NCBI RefSeq assembly: GCF_002742265.1
Contig: NZ_MDGL01000193.1
Span: forward strand, 38,870-102,869
Direction of reading: 5' to 3'
From: Maribacter sp. 4G9
GTDB taxonomy: Bacteria > Bacteroidota > Bacteroidia > Flavobacteriales > Flavobacteriaceae
Length of the DNA stretch: 64,000 bases
Part shown: in pieces, positions 1-8,330 of the stretch
Numbering within the stretch: position 1 is the first letter of the stretch
Layout of the letters: the number at the start of each line of letters is the position of its first letter
Program-made: the position numbers and the translations under genes
The notes under the pieces: model-generated
The model's input: the letters and a program-made list of their open reading frames with translations, nothing else
Told to the model about the DNA's origin: nothing
The model's database searches: none

Positions 1-1
1 G

Positions 2-1621
2 TATATAACCATGCGGCACCTTTTCAATAGGGGCTTTTACAAGCCTACCGGGGTTTCGGGCGAGGCCTTAAAAAATGCACTTTTACTTTTACGACCGGAA
101 ATTTACGGATCCCTAGGGGAGGAGAAGGCGGAACTCAACGGGCTTTTGTATGTTTTGGAAAGGCTGCCAGAGGGCATAGAGCAATGCAGGTTTATCAATC
201 TAACTTCTGACGAGGGTTATGGAATTTCGCATATAGACCCTATTATCCCCCCAAAAAGAAGACGGAATTGTTACCGTATCGATGATGAACAAATGAACAT
301 TGAGATAACACGGGGCAGATCGGATATCTATGATATTCTGACCCATTTGACATTTTTGTTCATCGAATCGGAAAAAATATGTAAAAAGGTCCTGATACCG
401 GAATCCAACAAAATGATCCGGGATTGGACCAAGTTGGAAACCTCTTTGCAAAAGGTTGAACTGGAACAATCCGAAAAGGAGATCGCCTTGATCCATACGG
501 CCAATATCCTAGGCAGGTCTTTTGAAGAAGTATTGAATGTCTACAATAAATTGGCAACGGAAAGCAACCCAGAGCGATTTTTACGCATTGTATATTGGTT
601 AGGAAAATTGGCGATTGAGGAGGAACTAACGGGAGAAAAGCGCTCCATTACTTTTAGTACCTTGTTAAGGGAGCGATTGGGACATCACATCCATGGGGAA
701 CGTTGGGCCAACCACATCAAAGCGGTTTTGCAAAAACAGGGTCTTTTGGAAAGGCCGATACATATTATCTCTGCCAATATGCATAGTGTTATGAATTCCT
801 TTTTTGCGACCAACGCCCTTAAGACGGAGTTTCCCAATGTAAGCAAGTTGGAAATTTATGAGGCCTTGAGCGCATCGGGCAGTGAAGACTTACGATCAAA
901 GGTGCGGGAATTTGCAGAGGCCAATGGCATGATATCCATTGCGGATTCCTCTGGCACCAATATTGACGTACAAATATTTGATACAGGGAGGTTCAATAAG
1001 AACGTATGCCGCTATAATTTCCCAAGTACAGGTGAAGAAGAAAAACCTGTTATATTTGTGATGGACTATGCCTTTGGAGAACAGGCTTTTGAAACCATTG
1101 ATGAGTTTCTTAAGCCTTATGAAATGGGGGATAAGGAAGTTTTTTTAAATGTGGTTTCCGTTTCCATCATGGGCAAGGCGGGTATTCTGGAAGGAGGAAA
1201 GGGAGATATCATGATACCTTCGGCACATATTTTTGAGGGAACGGCGGACAACTATCCATTTAACAACGAACTGTGCAGTGAAGATTTCAAAGGAAACGGT
1301 CTAAAAGTATTTGAAGGGGCTATGGTGACAGTTTTAGGGACTTCGCTTCAAAACAAGGATATCCTGAAGTTTTTTCATGAGTCTACTTGGAATGTCATAG
1401 GATTGGAGATGGAGGGCGTCCATTATCAAAAAGCGATACAATCTGCTTCAAAAATTAGAAAAAGCATAAGGGAAGATGTGAAGGTGCGATATGCCTATTA
1501 TGCTTCAGACAATCCTTTGGAAACTGGCAGTACTTTGGCCTCCGGCGGATTAGGTACGACAGGTGTCAAACCAACCTATTTGATTACAGATCGCATATTA
1601 AAGCAAATTTTTAATACATAA
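2..1621 (+). CDS. DUF6909-like protein, 5' end outside the window
   Basis: The reading frame is open to the first base of the window. The codons before the first visible ATG (position 11) read Y-I-T, which fits the family's internal Y-I-S-M-R-H-L-F sequence as I recall it, so that Met is probably internal and the start lies upstream. About 536 residues are visible. I recognise a flavobacterial family (recalled as DUF6909) of unknown function. The C-terminal half carries GLEMEG (about residue 470) followed by YYASDNP, which resembles the substrate-binding E-M-E and S-D motifs of the nucleoside phosphorylase/nucleosidase fold. That link is an inference. The stop is one base before the Wzz-like gene, so the two are probably co-transcribed. 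Confidence 0.7.
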   Translation, partial: YITMRHLFNRGFYKPTGVSGEALKNALLLLRPEIYGSLGEEKAELNGLLYVLERLPEGIEQCRFINLTSDEGYGISHIDPIIPPKRRRNCYRIDDEQMNIEITRGRSDIYDILTHLTFLFIESEKICKKVLIPESNKMIRDWTKLETSLQKVELEQSEKEIALIHTANILGRSFEEVLNVYNKLATESNPERFLRIVYWLGKLAIEEELTGEKRSITFSTLLRERLGHHIHGERWANHIKAVLQKQGLLERPIHIISANMHSVMNSFFATNALKTEFPNVSKLEIYEALSASGSEDLRSKVREFAEANGMISIADSSGTNIDVQIFDTGRFNKNVCRYNFPSTGEEEKPVIFVMDYAFGEQAFETIDEFLKPYEMGDKEVFLNVVSVSIMGKAGILEGGKGDIMIPSAHIFEGTADNYPFNNELCSEDFKGNGLKVFEGAMVTVLGTSLQNKDILKFFHESTWNVIGLEMEGVHYQKAIQSASKIRKSIREDVKVRYAYYASDNPLETGSTLASGGLGTTGVKPTYLITDRILKQIFNT

Positions 1622-1622
1622 C

Positions 1623-2621
1623 ATGGCGGAAAATCAATCAGTAAAAAACCAGAACAGTTCCGATGAAATCGATTTGGGACAGTTGTTTCAACTCATAGGC
1701 AGGGGATTTAATGCACTATTTAGGTTTATCCTAAGGGTTTTCCTCTATTTGAAGAAGAACCTTTTTATACTGATTGGTCTTGTATTGGTTGGATTTGCAG
1801 TTGGATACGGTTTGAACCAAATTGTTTCCAAAAGACAGAAAACAGATGTAATTGTTAAACCTCAGATGGAGAGCAAGAATTACTTGTACGATATTATTGA
1901 TGAAATACAAGCAAATATTGATTCCAAGGACACCAATTTTTTTAAGTCAATAGGTATTGAAGAAGTTGATTATTCAGGTTTAGAAATTATGGTTAACAGG
2001 GTTATCGAAGAAGGTTCATCCGATAGGGATATGCAATATTTGGAATTGTTACAAAGTTTTGAAAACACGGATGCTATCGCTGATATAGTTAGGGCAGAAT
2101 TGGAGAATAAAAGTTCCTTTAACCATCGTATAACTTTTTATTATAAAAACAAGGAGCTAGGCATTCATTTTGCAGAAAAAGTGATGGAGTATATAAATTC
2201 AAGTACATATTTTGATGAGATATTAATGATTTCAAGAGATAATGCGCAGGGAAGAATCGAGCAAAATGAACTTCTATTGGAGCAGGTGGATAAAATCATT
2301 ACCAATTATACAAACAATTTAGCTTCTAAGAACAATGCGGTTTCTAGTGAACGGATAATCTTGGACAATCAAGAACAAGTTAACATTGCGGATCTATTTG
2401 AATATAAAAATCTTTTGATAAGGGATGTTGAAATTAAAAAGCTTGAGTTGGCAGAGCAGTCGCAACCCATAAGTATTATCAATTTTGGTAAATCCCATGA
2501 GGTTCAAAAGTCCTTCTTTGGTAAGAATTTGGTGCTTATCCCCTCAATATTTATCCTTATATTTCTTTTTGTCTCATTCTTGTTTTTCTTGAATAAGAAA
2601 TCAAAATCCATAGCTTCATGA
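1623..2621 (+). CDS. Wzz-like polysaccharide co-polymerase (chain-length determinant)
   Basis: 332 residues with the layout of a polysaccharide co-polymerase: a cytoplasmic N-terminus of about 45 residues, a first membrane segment near residues 46-68 (after KKN), a long periplasmic region rich in charged helices (about 70-300), and a second membrane segment near 303-325 ending in a short KKSKS tail. There is no C-terminal tyrosine-kinase domain, so it is the Wzz type rather than the Wzc type. Proteins of this kind set the chain length made by a Wzy polymerase; an EpsG-like polymerase and a flippase lie downstream. It starts one base after the previous stop and ends two bases before rfbB. Sequence identity in this family is low, so the call rests on topology and context. 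Confidence 0.7.
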   Translation: MAENQSVKNQNSSDEIDLGQLFQLIGRGFNALFRFILRVFLYLKKNLFILIGLVLVGFAVGYGLNQIVSKRQKTDVIVKPQMESKNYLYDIIDEIQANIDSKDTNFFKSIGIEEVDYSGLEIMVNRVIEEGSSDRDMQYLELLQSFENTDAIADIVRAELENKSSFNHRITFYYKNKELGIHFAEKVMEYINSSTYFDEILMISRDNAQGRIEQNELLLEQVDKIITNYTNNLASKNNAVSSERIILDNQEQVNIADLFEYKNLLIRDVEIKKLELAEQSQPISIINFGKSHEVQKSFFGKNLVLIPSIFILIFLFVSFLFFLNKKSKSIAS

Positions 2622-2622
2622 A

Positions 2623-3693
2623 ATGCATTTAAGCCTTGGACAAAAACGGACCGTTTTAATTACGGGAGGGGCAGGTTTTATAGGATCCCATGTTGTAAGG
2701 AAAATGGTTTTAGCTTACCCAAGCTATCAAATTGTAAATTTGGACAAGCTTACCTATGCGGGAAACCTTGAAAACTTAAAGGATATAGAGAAGTATCCAA
2801 ATTATAAGTTTATCAAAGGCGATATTGTAGATGGGGACTTTATTAACAATCTTTTCTCAAAGTGGAATTTTGATGGAGTTATTCACCTTGCGGCAGAATC
2901 GCATGTGGATAGATCTATAGAAGCACCATTGGAATTTGTAAAAACAAATGTTCTTGGTACCGTCAATCTTTTAAATGCATCCAAAAGTATTTGGAAAGAA
3001 AATTATCAAGGCAAGCGATTTTATCATATCAGTACTGATGAAGTATACGGATCATTAGGTGAGACTGGATTGTTCTCGGAAATAACCTCATATAGACCTA
3101 ATTCTCCCTACTCAGCTTCCAAAGCCAGTTCTGATCATTTTGTAAGATCATACGGGGAAACCTACGGGCTGCCATATGTAATATCAAATTGTTCGAATAA
3201 TTACGGACCTTACCAATTTCCCGAAAAACTGATACCACTTTTTATTAACAACATTATCCAACACAAACCTTTACCAGTCTATGGCGATGGAAAGTATACT
3301 AGGGATTGGCTTTTTGTAGAAGACCATGCGGAGGCTATTGACTTGATATATCACAAAGGAAAAAATAAGGAGTCTTATAATATTGGAGGTTTTAACGAAT
3401 GGCAAAATATTGATATGGTAAAACTTCTTTGCAGTTTAATGGACAAAAGGCTTTTTCGAGATAAGGGGGAGTCTGAAAAATTAATAACTTTTGTAAAAGA
3501 TAGGCCCGGGCATGATTTGAGGTATGCAATTGATGCAACAAAAATCAACAAAGAATTGGGTTGGGAACCATCCGTTATATTTAGGGAAGGTTTGGAAAGA
3601 ACAATTGATTGGTATTTGGCTAATGTCACTTGGCTTGACCATGTAAATTCTGGAGAGTATCAAAACTATTACAATACGCGGTATAAGCAATAA
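2623..3693 (+). CDS. rfbB: dTDP-glucose 4,6-dehydratase
   Basis: Converts dTDP-glucose to dTDP-4-keto-6-deoxyglucose with bound NAD. 356 residues, the usual length. The extended SDR features are visible: the nucleotide-binding GGAGFIGS near residues 15-22, LAAESHVDRS, the catalytic T-D-E in STDEVYG (about 140), the YSASK Tyr/Lys pair, and the C-terminal DRPGHDLRYAID typical of RmlB. It is followed nine bases later by rfbA, so the two early dTDP-sugar steps are paired. No rfbC (epimerase) or rfbD (reductase) is present in the window, so the final sugar need not be rhamnose. The ATG at 2623 gives a short extra N-terminus (MHLSLGQKR) before the Rossmann strand; a start a few codons later cannot be excluded. 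Confidence 0.95.
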   Translation: MHLSLGQKRTVLITGGAGFIGSHVVRKMVLAYPSYQIVNLDKLTYAGNLENLKDIEKYPNYKFIKGDIVDGDFINNLFSKWNFDGVIHLAAESHVDRSIEAPLEFVKTNVLGTVNLLNASKSIWKENYQGKRFYHISTDEVYGSLGETGLFSEITSYRPNSPYSASKASSDHFVRSYGETYGLPYVISNCSNNYGPYQFPEKLIPLFINNIIQHKPLPVYGDGKYTRDWLFVEDHAEAIDLIYHKGKNKESYNIGGFNEWQNIDMVKLLCSLMDKRLFRDKGESEKLITFVKDRPGHDLRYAIDATKINKELGWEPSVIFREGLERTIDWYLANVTWLDHVNSGEYQNYYNTRYKQ

Positions 3694-3702
3694 AGTGTAA
3701 AA

Positions 3703-4563
3703 ATGAAAGGAATAATTTTAGCGGGTGGTTCAGGTACTAGACTTTATCCTTTGACATTATCTGTTAGTAAGCAATTGATGCCTGTTTACAATAAACCCAT
3801 GATTTATTATCCACTCTCAACATTGATTGGCACGGGGATTCGAGAAATATTGATTATTACGACTCCTAAAGATTTACTACTGTTTCAAAATTTATTAGGA
3901 GACGGTTCAAATCTTGGTTGTTCTTTTGAATATGCGGTTCAAGATACTCCCAAGGGAATAGCAGATGCATTTATCATTGGAGCTGATTTTATAGGCCAGG
4001 ATAAAGTAGCACTTATTTTGGGAGACAATGTTTTTTATGGTACGGGACTATCAAAACTGCTAAAGTCCAATAATAACCCCGAAGGTGGTATTATTTTCGC
4101 CTACCAGGTTGGTGACCCTGAACGCTATGGAGTAATAGAATTTGATAAAACAGGTAAGGCGATAAGCATCGAGGAAAAACCACTAAGACCTAAATCCAAT
4201 TATGCCGTACCTGGTATTTATTTTTACGATAATGATGTCCTAACTATTGTCAAAAACATTCAACCAAGTAAGCGTGGCGAATTGGAGATTACTGATGTGA
4301 ATAGGGAATACCTAGCCAAAGGACGGTTAAATGTGAGTATTATGGACCGAGGAACCGCATGGCTGGACACAGGTACTTTTTCTTCACTAATGCAAGCATC
4401 ACAGTTCGTTCAAGTCATAGAAAATAGGCAAGGCTTAAAAATTGGCTGCATCGAAGAAGAAGCATACAAGCAAGGTTTTATTGATGAGAAACAATTAAGA
4501 AAATTGGCCGAGCCCTTGTTAAAAAGTGGTTATGGTCAATATCTGATGAACTTGATACATTAG
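3703..4563 (+). CDS. rfbA: Glucose-1-phosphate thymidylyltransferase
   Basis: Makes dTDP-glucose from dTTP and glucose-1-phosphate, the first step of dTDP-sugar synthesis. 286 residues, normal for RmlA. It begins with the nucleotide-binding signature [18 protein letters not shown] and has the following [17 protein letters not shown], the metal/substrate segment [10 protein letters not shown], and [21 protein letters not shown] in the sugar-binding part. The WLDTGTF motif near residue 220 is also intact. It sits just after rfbB. The next gene is about 325 bases away, so this probably ends the first transcription unit of the locus. Confidence 0.95.
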   Translation: MKGIILAGGSGTRLYPLTLSVSKQLMPVYNKPMIYYPLSTLIGTGIREILIITTPKDLLLFQNLLGDGSNLGCSFEYAVQDTPKGIADAFIIGADFIGQDKVALILGDNVFYGTGLSKLLKSNNNPEGGIIFAYQVGDPERYGVIEFDKTGKAISIEEKPLRPKSNYAVPGIYFYDNDVLTIVKNIQPSKRGELEITDVNREYLAKGRLNVSIMDRGTAWLDTGTFSSLMQASQFVQVIENRQGLKIGCIEEEAYKQGFIDEKQLRKLAEPLLKSGYGQYLMNLIH

Positions 4564-4856
4564 GAAAACTAAGCGGTATATTTTATTTGTTCGTTCAATA
4601 TTTTGAGAAGAAATTTTCAAAACTTGCAAAATGCAAGGTGTTACCACTCAATTTTTCCTTCTCACCAAATCCCTAAAGGCTTTAATTCAAGAATAATCAT
4701 TGAAAGTAAATTTCTATTTTTTATTGCCGCTCAAATATTATTTTTTAAGATAGGAATAATTACGAAACAGTTAGATTGTAACTAAATATTCTTTTCTGTA
4801 CATATATATAGCACCAAGATGTTGATAAGATAAGTTCAGAAAATAAAGAATAATAG
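4564..4856 (+). other. AT-rich gene-free gap between rfbA and the CMP-sugar cassette
   Basis: This stretch has no credible gene; the only open frame (60 codons from a TTG) has no family resemblance. It is very AT-rich, with several homopolymer runs. It separates the dTDP-sugar genes from the CMP-sugar cassette and ends in a good promoter -7 box, so it probably serves as the upstream region of that cassette. Confidence 0.5.
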
Positions 4857-4864
4857 TATTTTTG
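4857..4864 (+). promoter_or_regulatory. -7 promoter box (TATTTTTG) for the CMP-sugar cassette
   Basis: TATTTTTG matches the Bacteroidota -7 consensus TAnnTTTG exactly. The expected TTTG/TTG at -33 is weak (GTTC around 4834-4837). Transcription would begin near 4870, which rules out the TTG at 4862 as a start codon and favours the ATG at 4877 or 4889 for the downstream gene. Confidence 0.45.
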
Positions 4865-4888
4865 AACAAAGCAAATATGTATCCACAA

Positions 4889-5557
4889 ATGAAAGTAGTC
4901 GCGTTATTACCCATGAAGGGAAATTCAGAAAGGGTTCCTAATAAAAATCTCAAAAATTTTAGTGGAGCACCTTTATACCATAAAGTTCTCAATAGTCTTC
5001 TTGCTTCTAATTATATTGAGCAGGTTGTTATAAATACAGATAGTGAGGATATCAAAAAAGATATCGAAATTAATTATTTGGACAAAGTGCTGGTTTTAGA
5101 TAGACCAAAAGAGCTAATTGGGGATATGGTGTCAATGAACAAAATAATAGAATATGATATTAATAAGGTAAATGCGGATTATTACTTACAGACACACAGT
5201 ACAAATCCATTGTTGAAAACGGAAACAATTGACGATGCTATTGAGACCATGATGCGTAGAAAGGATGGATTCGATTCCATTTTTTCCGTTACTAGAATCC
5301 AAACACGGCTGTATGGGTCTGATGGCACTCCACTGAACCATGACCCTGTCGAACTGATAAGAACTCAGGACTTACCACCCATTTATGAGGAAAACTCCAA
5401 TATGTATATCTTTTCCAAAGAATCTTTTGAAAATGCTGGGGGTAAGCGTATTGGAAAATCACCAATTATGTTCGAAATAGATAAGATTGAGGCTATTGAC
5501 ATTGATGAACTGCATGATTTTATTATGGCGGAAACCTTATATAAGACACTTAGATGA
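4889..5557 (+). CDS. CMP-sugar synthetase (acylneuraminate/KDO cytidylyltransferase family)
   Basis: About 222 residues, a single GT-A-like nucleotidyltransferase domain as in NeuA and KdsB. The start is placed at the ATG at 4889, giving MKVVALLPMKGNSERVPNKN, the position of the CTP-binding P-loop-like motif; the ATG at 4877 is also possible. Further family features are VVINTDSED, the THSTNPLL segment (equivalent to Q-P-T-S-P-L in NeuA), a basic segment with SVTRIQTRLY, and NSNMYIFSKESF. The family joins CMP from CTP to a 2-keto-3-deoxy acidic sugar. It starts a tightly packed run of six genes, with its stop overlapping the next start (ATGA). The exact sugar cannot be read from sequence; neither a sialic acid synthase nor KdsA is nearby. 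Confidence 0.85.
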   Translation: MKVVALLPMKGNSERVPNKNLKNFSGAPLYHKVLNSLLASNYIEQVVINTDSEDIKKDIEINYLDKVLVLDRPKELIGDMVSMNKIIEYDINKVNADYYLQTHSTNPLLKTETIDDAIETMMRRKDGFDSIFSVTRIQTRLYGSDGTPLNHDPVELIRTQDLPPIYEENSNMYIFSKESFENAGGKRIGKSPIMFEIDKIEAIDIDELHDFIMAETLYKTLR

Positions 5558-6021
5558 TTTATGGAAATATAGCGGAGTGGAGGTATTATTTTGGAAAATC
5601 CGAGTATTTTATTGCGATGTTCCAAGAATTGTCCAAGATATCGATAAATACAGTCAACGGGGAATATAGAATAAACAAGCATGTCTATTACAAGGTCATG
5701 AGCTATGATACCCAATTAAGCCCTTCAATAGTAGAATCTCATAAAAAAGAAGTCGATGTGCAAATTGTTCTTGAGGGCAAAGAGCACATCAAAGTCTATG
5801 AACCGGATGCAGTAAGAATCAAGGTTCCTTACGATGATAAAAACGACTGTCAGTTTTATACTATTGAAAACAAGCCTAATGCCGAGATTGAATTAGTGCC
5901 CGGTAAAATGGCTGTCTTCTTTCCCAATGATATACATGCATGTCAATATGCTGTAAATAAAGAAGTTGAAACAATAAAGAAAATTGTATTTAAAATAAAT
6001 GAAGAACTTTTTACACACTAA
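5554..6021 (+). CDS. YhcH/YjgK/YiaL (NanQ-type) cupin, probable ulosonate anomerase
   Basis: 155 residues, a single small beta-barrel domain (DUF386). The conserved metal-site pattern is visible: ESHKKEVDVQIVLEGKEHI near residues 63-81, and the C-terminal MAVFFPNDIHACQ with its His. In sialic-acid biology members of this family (NanQ/YhcH) speed interconversion of the sugar's anomers. CMP-sugar synthetases act on one anomer, so a NanQ-like enzyme next to the cytidylyltransferase fits. It overlaps the previous gene by four bases and the aldolase start by 23, which suggests coupled translation. The role in this pathway is inferred from context. Confidence 0.8.
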   Translation: MIYGNIAEWRYYFGKSEYFIAMFQELSKISINTVNGEYRINKHVYYKVMSYDTQLSPSIVESHKKEVDVQIVLEGKEHIKVYEPDAVRIKVPYDDKNDCQFYTIENKPNAEIELVPGKMAVFFPNDIHACQYAVNKEVETIKKIVFKINEELFTH

Positions 6022-6784
6022 GAGCAACCTAAAGAAGAAACTAAAGAACCGGGAGGTATCATTTGGTTCTTGGCTTACAATTCCGCACCCGTCTATAATA
6101 GAAATAATGTCATCTGCCGGTTTTGAATGGCTTACTATAGATATTGAACACTCGGCAATTGACATTTCCACATTGCAAAATTTAGTAGCCCACGTACAAG
6201 CCAATAAAATGGAGGCTCTTGTTAGGGTTAGTAAGAACGAGGAGGTAATAATAAAAAGAGTCATGGATGCCGGTGCGAACGGAGTAATCGTACCTATGGT
6301 CAAAAACGCCGAAGAGGCCAGACAAGCGGTTTCTTGGGTTAAATATCCTCCTTTGGGTTCAAGAGGAGTTGGACTTTCAAGGGCTCAACATTATGGAATA
6401 GCCTTCAATGAATACAATAAATGGGTACAAGAAGAGGCTGTTGTTATAGCCCAAATAGAACATATAGAGGGAGTTAATAATTTATCAGAAATTCTGGATG
6501 TGGAAGGGATAGATGGAATTATTGTTGGGCCTTACGATTTGTCGGCCTCTATGGGAAAGCCTGGAATGTTCTACGACGATGATGTAAAAGAGGTACTGGC
6601 CAGAATAGATATGATAACCTTGGAAAAATCCCGTAGTCTTGGTTTCCATGTAATAGAATCAGACTATAAAAAGGTCGTCGATAAATTAAACATGCATTAT
6701 AACTTTCTGGCTTTTAGTCTCGATTTTTTCTTTCTTGGGGACAAGGCAAGGGAACAAATGGATTTATTAAGGGATAGCTTATAG
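5999..6784 (+). CDS. HpcH/HpaI-family class II pyruvate aldolase
   Basis: 261 residues, the usual length. Members split or join pyruvate and an aldehyde with a divalent metal. The key residues are present: DIEHSAI (His51), VRV (Arg76), GSRGVG near 120, the metal ligand Glu154 in AQIEHIEGV, and Asp180 in GPYDLSASMG. Many relatives degrade 2-keto-3-deoxy sugar acids or aromatic breakdown products. Here the gene sits in a polysaccharide locus next to a CMP-sugar synthetase, so it may run in the synthetic direction, making a 2-keto-3-deoxy acid from pyruvate. The direction and the aldehyde are inferred. The start at 5999 overlaps the previous gene by 23 bases. Confidence 0.85.
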   Translation: MKNFLHTKSNLKKKLKNREVSFGSWLTIPHPSIIEIMSSAGFEWLTIDIEHSAIDISTLQNLVAHVQANKMEALVRVSKNEEVIIKRVMDAGANGVIVPMVKNAEEARQAVSWVKYPPLGSRGVGLSRAQHYGIAFNEYNKWVQEEAVVIAQIEHIEGVNNLSEILDVEGIDGIIVGPYDLSASMGKPGMFYDDDVKEVLARIDMITLEKSRSLGFHVIESDYKKVVDKLNMHYNFLAFSLDFFFLGDKAREQMDLLRDSL

Positions 6785-6786
6785 AA

Positions 6787-7662
6787 ATGAAGAAAGTACT
6801 TGTATTTGGTGGATTTGGATTTCTCGGCTATTATTTAGTCAAGGAGCTTTTAGTGAGACAATATAAAGTTACGGTTGCCGACATATCGGAGAATGAAGAG
6901 ATTAGAGGTCAAGTTGCCTATCATTATTGTGATATTGCAGATCAGGACCAAGTAGCAAATATTTTTAAGCAACAACAATTTGATATTGTATACAACTTGG
7001 CTGGTTTTGCTAATCTGGACAATGCCATAAAACATCCCATAAAGACCATGAACCTCAATGTAATTGGCAATATGTACATTTTGGATGAGTGTGTAAAACA
7101 TAAAGTGGACTTATTTGTTTACGCAAGTAGCGCATACGCCATGAGTAACAAAGGGTCTTTCTATGGAGTCAGCAAATTGGCATCGGAAAAGATTATTGAG
7201 GAGTATCACAAAAAATACAATTTACCCTTTGTGATTTTACGTTATGGTTCTGTATATTCAGAGCGTCCCTATGATAACAATTACATTTATAATTTAGTCA
7301 AGAAGGCCGTCAAGGAAAAAAGAATAGACCATCATGGAGATGGTAACGAAATAAGGGAATATATTCATGCTGCGGATGCCGCGAAACTATCGGTAGATGT
7401 TATCGAATCTGATTCATTTTCCAATCTACACGTTATTCTAACTGGAACAGAGCGGATGAAGCGGTTGGAACTATTTCAGATGATCAACGAGATTTTGAAC
7501 AATCAGGTTGAAGTAAACTGCAATGACTCCGGCTATCAAAATCATTATAAATTCACTCCATATTCTTTTGAGCCCAGTGTAAGCAAAAAGCTTACCGCCA
7601 ATCCTCATATAGACATGGGCCAAGGTCTATTGGAATGTATAAGAGCAGTACATAACGAATAA
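6787..7662 (+). CDS. NAD-dependent epimerase/dehydratase (extended SDR)
   Basis: 291 residues. It has the Rossmann signature VFGGFGFLGYYLVKEL at the N-terminus, NLAGFANLDNA after strand 4, the catalytic Ser in YASSAYA, and the YGVSK Tyr/Lys pair near residue 123. The C-terminal part ends in helices typical of sugar-nucleotide epimerases or dehydratases. It starts two bases after the aldolase stop and is six bases from the HAD gene, so it belongs to the same operon. It probably modifies the carbon skeleton or a hydroxyl of the acidic sugar or its precursor; the substrate cannot be told from sequence. Confidence 0.8.
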   Translation: MKKVLVFGGFGFLGYYLVKELLVRQYKVTVADISENEEIRGQVAYHYCDIADQDQVANIFKQQQFDIVYNLAGFANLDNAIKHPIKTMNLNVIGNMYILDECVKHKVDLFVYASSAYAMSNKGSFYGVSKLASEKIIEEYHKKYNLPFVILRYGSVYSERPYDNNYIYNLVKKAVKEKRIDHHGDGNEIREYIHAADAAKLSVDVIESDSFSNLHVILTGTERMKRLELFQMINEILNNQVEVNCNDSGYQNHYKFTPYSFEPSVSKKLTANPHIDMGQGLLECIRAVHNE

Positions 7663-7667
7663 ATACA

Positions 7668-8330
7668 ATGGCTCTTAAGAATATTTTTTTTGATTTTGAC
7701 GGGGTACTTGCAGAATCAGTTAGTGCCAAAACGAAAGCATTCAGGGAGATGTACCAACCCTATGGAACAGCTATTGCCGATAAAGTGGTAGACTATCATA
7801 TAAATAACGGGGGTATATCTAGGTTTGAAAAGTTCAAATACTGGGAAAAAACCTTTTTCGGAAAAGAATTGGACCAAGAGGAGATTAATAAAATGGCCGA
7901 TAAATTCTCCAATTTGGTATTGGAAAAAGTGATTGAGTCCAAACCAGTTCAAGAATCTATTTGGTTCTTGGATAAATACTATAAAAAGTTAAGGTTTTGG
8001 GTGATTACGGGCACACCAACTTCAGAAATAAAAATTATCGCTTCCAAAAGAAATATGGCACACTTTTTTGAAGGTTTGTATGGCTCTCCCAAGAATAAAA
8101 GATACTGGACGGAATATTTACTTGAGGAGTATGGGTTAAATAGGGACGAAACCCTATTTCTTGGAGATGCAACCACGGATATGGATGCCGCCCAATTTTC
8201 TGATCTTCACTTTGCTTTAAGGGATAATGAAGAAAATGAAGGTTTGTTCAAGGATTATAATGGGCTTCGTTTTCGTAATTTTAAGGAACTTGAAAACCTA
8301 TTGATTGATAATAAAATGTTGGAACAATGA
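7668..8330 (+). CDS. HAD-superfamily phosphatase
   Basis: 220 residues, a beta-phosphoglucomutase-like HAD hydrolase. Motif I is DFDGVLAES (nucleophile Asp9, acid/base Asp11), motif II is the Thr in VITGTPTSE, a lysine follows in PKNKRYW, and motif IV is LFLGDATTDMDAA. The helical cap lies between motifs I and II (about 15-90), as in small phosphatases such as phosphoglycolate phosphatase. In other acidic-sugar pathways a HAD enzyme (KdsC) removes the phosphate after the condensation step, and this gene could do that here. Its stop overlaps the next start (ATGA). Confidence 0.8.
   Translation: MALKNIFFDFDGVLAESVSAKTKAFREMYQPYGTAIADKVVDYHINNGGISRFEKFKYWEKTFFGKELDQEEINKMADKFSNLVLEKVIESKPVQESIWFLDKYYKKLRFWVITGTPTSEIKIIASKRNMAHFFEGLYGSPKNKRYWTEYLLEEYGLNRDETLFLGDATTDMDAAQFSDLHFALRDNEENEGLFKDYNGLRFRNFKELENLLIDNKMLEQ

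Noticed and set aside
4603..4785. 60-codon open frame between rfbA and the CMP-sugar synthetase
   Set aside because: TTG start, no family resemblance, low-complexity AT-rich sequence; more likely spacer.
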